A DNA stretch of 64,000 nucleotides from the NCBI GenBank assembly GCA_025267735.1, contig CM046298.1:42603917-42667916 (forward strand), in the 5' to 3' direction. Position 1 is the first letter of the stretch. Every line of letters begins with the position of its first letter. This document shows positions 60,201 through 64,000 of this stretch, in pieces. The notes beneath the pieces were generated by a model that saw nothing but the letters and a program-made list of their open reading frames with translations, ran no database searches and was not told the DNA's origin. Both the position numbers and the translations under genes were made by a program. The stretch is from Mactra quadrangularis (Eukaryota > Mollusca > Bivalvia > Venerida > Mactridae).

Positions 60201-62840
60201 GCAAAGTGGAGATTTTAATTGATCGTTTTGTGAAATTTGTTCTTATTCCATATATATAAATACTGTTATACTGACTTTAAAACTCGTTTCATTGCAGACT
60301 GAAGTGAAAGTAAAATAAACTTAATACAAAATTATTATCGTCTATATACATGTCTATTTTCGAAGTAATTGTTCTTGGACAAATTTAGTTGACATTACTT
60401 CCTGATAAAACTATAATGCCACACCAATTTCAATACATACAAACAAATTGTCTGGGTAAACACCATTAAAACAAAACCACTAAGATAAAAAAACATAACA
60501 GTTAAAGGAATTATTTATTTCTTTCTATGCCAGTTAATAAAGATCAATTGAATCTTATAATGAACAATGCTGTTGACAACACAGCATTCGCATACACATT
60601 AATGCAATAGAAACTAAAATTAGTATCATCCAGTTGTATGAAAGGTTTAACAATGTTTTCTCGATTGATATCAATCTTCTTGTACAATTTCTGTTTATTA
60701 TAGAACTGATATAATTGACATAAATATTTTCCAACCATATATCTATAATGTAATCAAATCTATATTAAAACTGACAGCCTAGCGTACAGTTGTAAATCTT
60801 TTTATGACTGGTATTCAATTAAAGCTTTGAAATTCAAATGTATGTCATGCTCTGTATCTTGGCCACTTGTTTTCCCTAAAAAATCTCCTTTGCGGAAAAA
60901 AACTGTAAAAGTAAAAAAAAATGATCGTGATGCTAAGACGTGCTCCGAACAAACTTTCTAGAAAATAAAGTGAAGTATCGTACGATTAAACATCGATGAC
61001 TCGTCACTGTAAATCGTTGATCAAACAACTAATTAAAACGTGTAAACAATACATTAGTGTATTTCACTAACGCTCAAGTGAAAGTAAAATACTCTCTTAC
61101 AAAGGATTAAGTCAATCTCTGTAACAGTTAAGTACGAACAATCTGAATAGATATATAAAGGTCGAATGTTTCTATTTGTTCAGTTCAAAACATAAATTGA
61201 TAAAGTAGGAGTTTGCCTCGTAAAATTAGTTCTAGTTTGAAACAACTATATTAATCAAGAATAACATCAATTCAATGACAGCATAATGGGCTATTATATA
61301 TATTATATATAGCTAATATAATCTTATATAATCTTAATGTGTCTACATTTTCTTGAAATATATTGAAACTATTGTCCTGTTTATTATATCTTAGATTAAA
61401 GAAGAACAATTTCAGAATCCGTTTGTTTTGTCTTCAAATTGACCGTTAGTTAATTTGAATTTGTTTTTTTTTCATTAGCATAGTGGCATCCAATAACATT
61501 ACTCTGGCTTCAAAGCATCATAAACTTCATCGAAAGCTTATGATCACTAAGTTAGTATGTAATTGTTTACAAGACTCGTTCGAACTAGTTTTCTCTAAGC
61601 GTAAAATTAATTTAGCGTGTTTACAGTTTCGTTTCCAATAAATTTTCACTTCAATGAGTATCTACTGTTACTAATATTTACGATATTTTAGTAAACATGC
61701 ATTGTAATCGTGAAAAATGATATGTTGGTTATTTAATATAAGCGACTAATTTAAATGGGCGGATATGACATTTAATTAATGTAAACAACAGAAACTTATC
61801 GATTCGAACGACTGGAAATTATCCTAGATAAAAAATATACATAGCTTTTGATTTTAAATGATGAAAATGTTTTTGACTTACAAGAATTTTGTTTTAAAAT
61901 TTTGTGTGAAATAACTCTAAGTATAATAGGTCATACAAAATAACACAGTGTGGTGAGTATAAATCATAACCAATTATAATTGTAATAACGTTTTACTATA
62001 AATTCAAGAAGATGTTTACCGATATGTATTTTGACATTTCAAATCTTGAAGTATTAAAAAGGAAGTAATTGTATAACTCACTGATTTAACTTATAAAGGT
62101 CAATTTGTCCCCTAGAGTCTCGTGAGTTAAAATTTATATTTTTATATACCTATATTATTTGATAAAATATCTTTGGACCAAATTGACAAATACGTATAAA
62201 ATCTCTGACTTATACTATTATCTTATACAGTTTTAAAACCAAGAAAAAACAAGAATGTAAGAATGTTTCAGAATGTGATTGTAAAATGTTACTTCAAGTG
62301 TCACTGGTAATGTAATTTAAATAATGTCAGTAGGACATGTTGATTGTAAGATAAATTTTGAATCCATTTGAGACACAGTTCTAAATCTAGATCAACGCGA
62401 ACTTATTTATTTAATATATCCATCAAGCACCACTATTTATCGACGATAAATAAATATTTATTTGTAAAAGAAGACACTCGTTTTATGCTTAAGAAATCAA
62501 AGCGCTGACAGCGCTGAAGTTTAGTTTATTCACAATTATCTTCAATTCTTGAATTTAAAATAAATCCGAAGTTTAATAAAAAAAAGTGGTTACGACGCAT
62601 TTTGAACAGCAAGCTTTCTGTTTGTTTGATCCAGGGTTAGGATATAACAAATCTGAGCTAGCTAATATTCTTTGCAATATTAGCATCCACCAAGTAAATC
62701 TTAACATACTGGTATGGCTCCATACGATGTAAGCGATATAACTCATTTTGGAGAACATAATAATAGCATCATGGAAGATTCTTTGTTAACAATGACTGCA
62801 CACTCGGATTAGTTGTTCAATTAATTTGATCTGCAGGTTC
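57300..62840. other. Downstream AT-rich DNA, no gene seen
   Basis: About 5.5 kb with only short, uninformative open frames on either strand. Local AT dinucleotide runs (for example near 58285-58305 and 61290-61330). No exon of a recognised family was found. Confidence 0.5.
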
Positions 62841-62844
62841 CGGT

Positions 62845-62908
62845 ACAACTCAACCCGTTGACAACTCAACCCGTTGACAACTCAACCCGTTGACAACTCA
62901 ACCCAACG
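62845..62908 (+). repeat. 16-bp tandem repeat ACAACTCAACCCGTTG
   Basis: Three exact units (62845-62860, 62861-62876, 62877-62892) and a fourth variant ending CAACG (62893-62908). Related words 'gggcaactcagcccgcatg' continue just downstream. A minisatellite with no evident function. Confidence 0.92.
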
Positions 62909-62909
62909 T

Positions 62910-64000
62910 ATGGGCAACTCAGCCCGCATGTAGTGACATTTCAACTAGGGGGTTACTCACACCGTATCATATATAATAGAGTAAAACACAATTGTTGTTT
63001 GGGTAATTGAGTATGTATTAGCACTAAAAATTAATATTTCGTATAAAGTGTCAATCGCGTTAAATTTATTGCATATGAGTATCATTAATAATAGTAAAAG
63101 TTTGATTTACTGTTATGCCGAAAAAAAAGTTATCTAATCGTTAAATCACTAATCAACGTGATGTATATAATACACGAATTGCATTGTTTGTAGATCGCTA
63201 TATGATGGTCAAACTGTTTCTTGTATCATTAAAAGTAACGTTATTACGGTTTGCTTGACCCGATCACGATAGTGGTAAGGGGCAGGTAATCCCGACTAGT
63301 ACATGTACTGTATTTCGGAACGCATTTTGACGTCAATAGCCGCTATCTAAACGTTAAAATTTCCAAATGACGAGTCGCTGACCACAGTTTAATTAATGAA
63401 TTTCATTAAATCAGTTATTAAGACTAAATTTTTACAAATTTACACTTTATATGAAGACCTATGGTGTGTCAGAATACACTACGAGTATTGTTTTGGAGTA
63501 GGTATGTCTTACACATGTCATTGAGTCGAAATGTCTAGGGGAAGAGACGTCTTGTGGGTGAAGGGTCTATGCATTTACCAAAAAGACGAAAAAAACAACC
63601 ACCAAAACATATTTATGCCTAAGTCGAGACAAACAATTCTTACACATGCATATAATTATTAGGTGCACAACATATGTTAATTAATTACGGTACTTTTGTT
63701 TCAAACATGTTTAGCAAACAAATGCCAATATTTAACGTTTAAAAAGTTTGTAAAAGCCGATATCGCAAGTAGTTAACATACGCAGTATTCAAGAACCCTA
63801 TAGAATACATAATGATTGTTTGTTAGGACTAAATATTAATTGTTTAATAGATTTTGATACTTACAAAAAAGTAAAAAGTGTTTAAATGTCATAATTATTA
63901 AGTATTTCAAAACATAACAACTCATACGTTTTCAGTTAAAGAGTGATGTAAAGTTTTTCGGTATTTCGGGGATTTTTGGGTTTTTGAGGATTTCTGGTAA
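62910..64000. other. Window end, no gene seen
   Basis: AT-rich DNA with no supported feature. The last 45 bases are T/G-rich ('ggggatttttgggttttt') and may continue a repeat beyond the window. Confidence 0.45.

Overview
The window looks like nuclear DNA of a lophotrochozoan animal, most likely a bivalve mollusc. It is AT-rich and gene-poor, with one intron-split neuropeptide-type receptor gene and a dense load of tRNA-derived SINEs, LINE relics, MITE-like foldbacks and short dispersed repeats. The species assignment is inference: no rRNA, mitochondrial sequence or long conserved protein allows identification.

There is one convincing host gene, on the plus strand: a class A (rhodopsin-like) peptide GPCR. 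Coding exon 1 (12796-13165) holds the N-terminus, TM1, TM2 and the start of TM3. Coding exon 2 (53812-54677) holds TM3-TM7 and the C-tail. The two join in phase across a GT-AG intron of about 40.6 kb to give a 411-residue receptor with all the usual landmarks. The first 12.7 kb is upstream non-coding DNA. The last 9.3 kb is downstream non-coding DNA, including the probable 3' UTR.

The giant intron holds most of the interest. From 14.1 to 15.65 kb there is a 433-bp tandem duplication, a recurrent hairpin-bearing repeat and a LINE ORF2 C-terminal relic. A direct segmental duplication follows: copy A at 15.66-26.81 kb and copy B at 32.41-38.24 kb, each interrupted by sequence the other lacks. 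Copy A alone carries a decayed mariner transposase, a region with scattered near-palindromes around GTAACATACGTTAC, and a seven-unit tandem array of about 180 bp. Between the copies sits a non-LTR retrotransposon (27390-32267) inserted into a SINE with a 7-bp target-site duplication. Its ORF1 carries a perfect 2A ribosome-skipping motif after a hydrophobic segment, then a coiled coil. Its ORF2 (endonuclease, reverse transcriptase, C-terminal Cys/His motif) is recognisable but broken. Further SINEs lie at 39.3, 39.9 and 42.4 kb, and an unassigned structured element at 40.9-41.3 kb.

Downstream of the receptor are a TIR element (about 55.99-56.33 kb), a long foldback MITE (about 56.98-57.29 kb) and a 16-bp tandem repeat (62.85 kb). 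Nothing suggests an operon, CRISPR array or prokaryotic or viral system. The receptor is the working gene; almost everything else is transposable-element history inside and around it.
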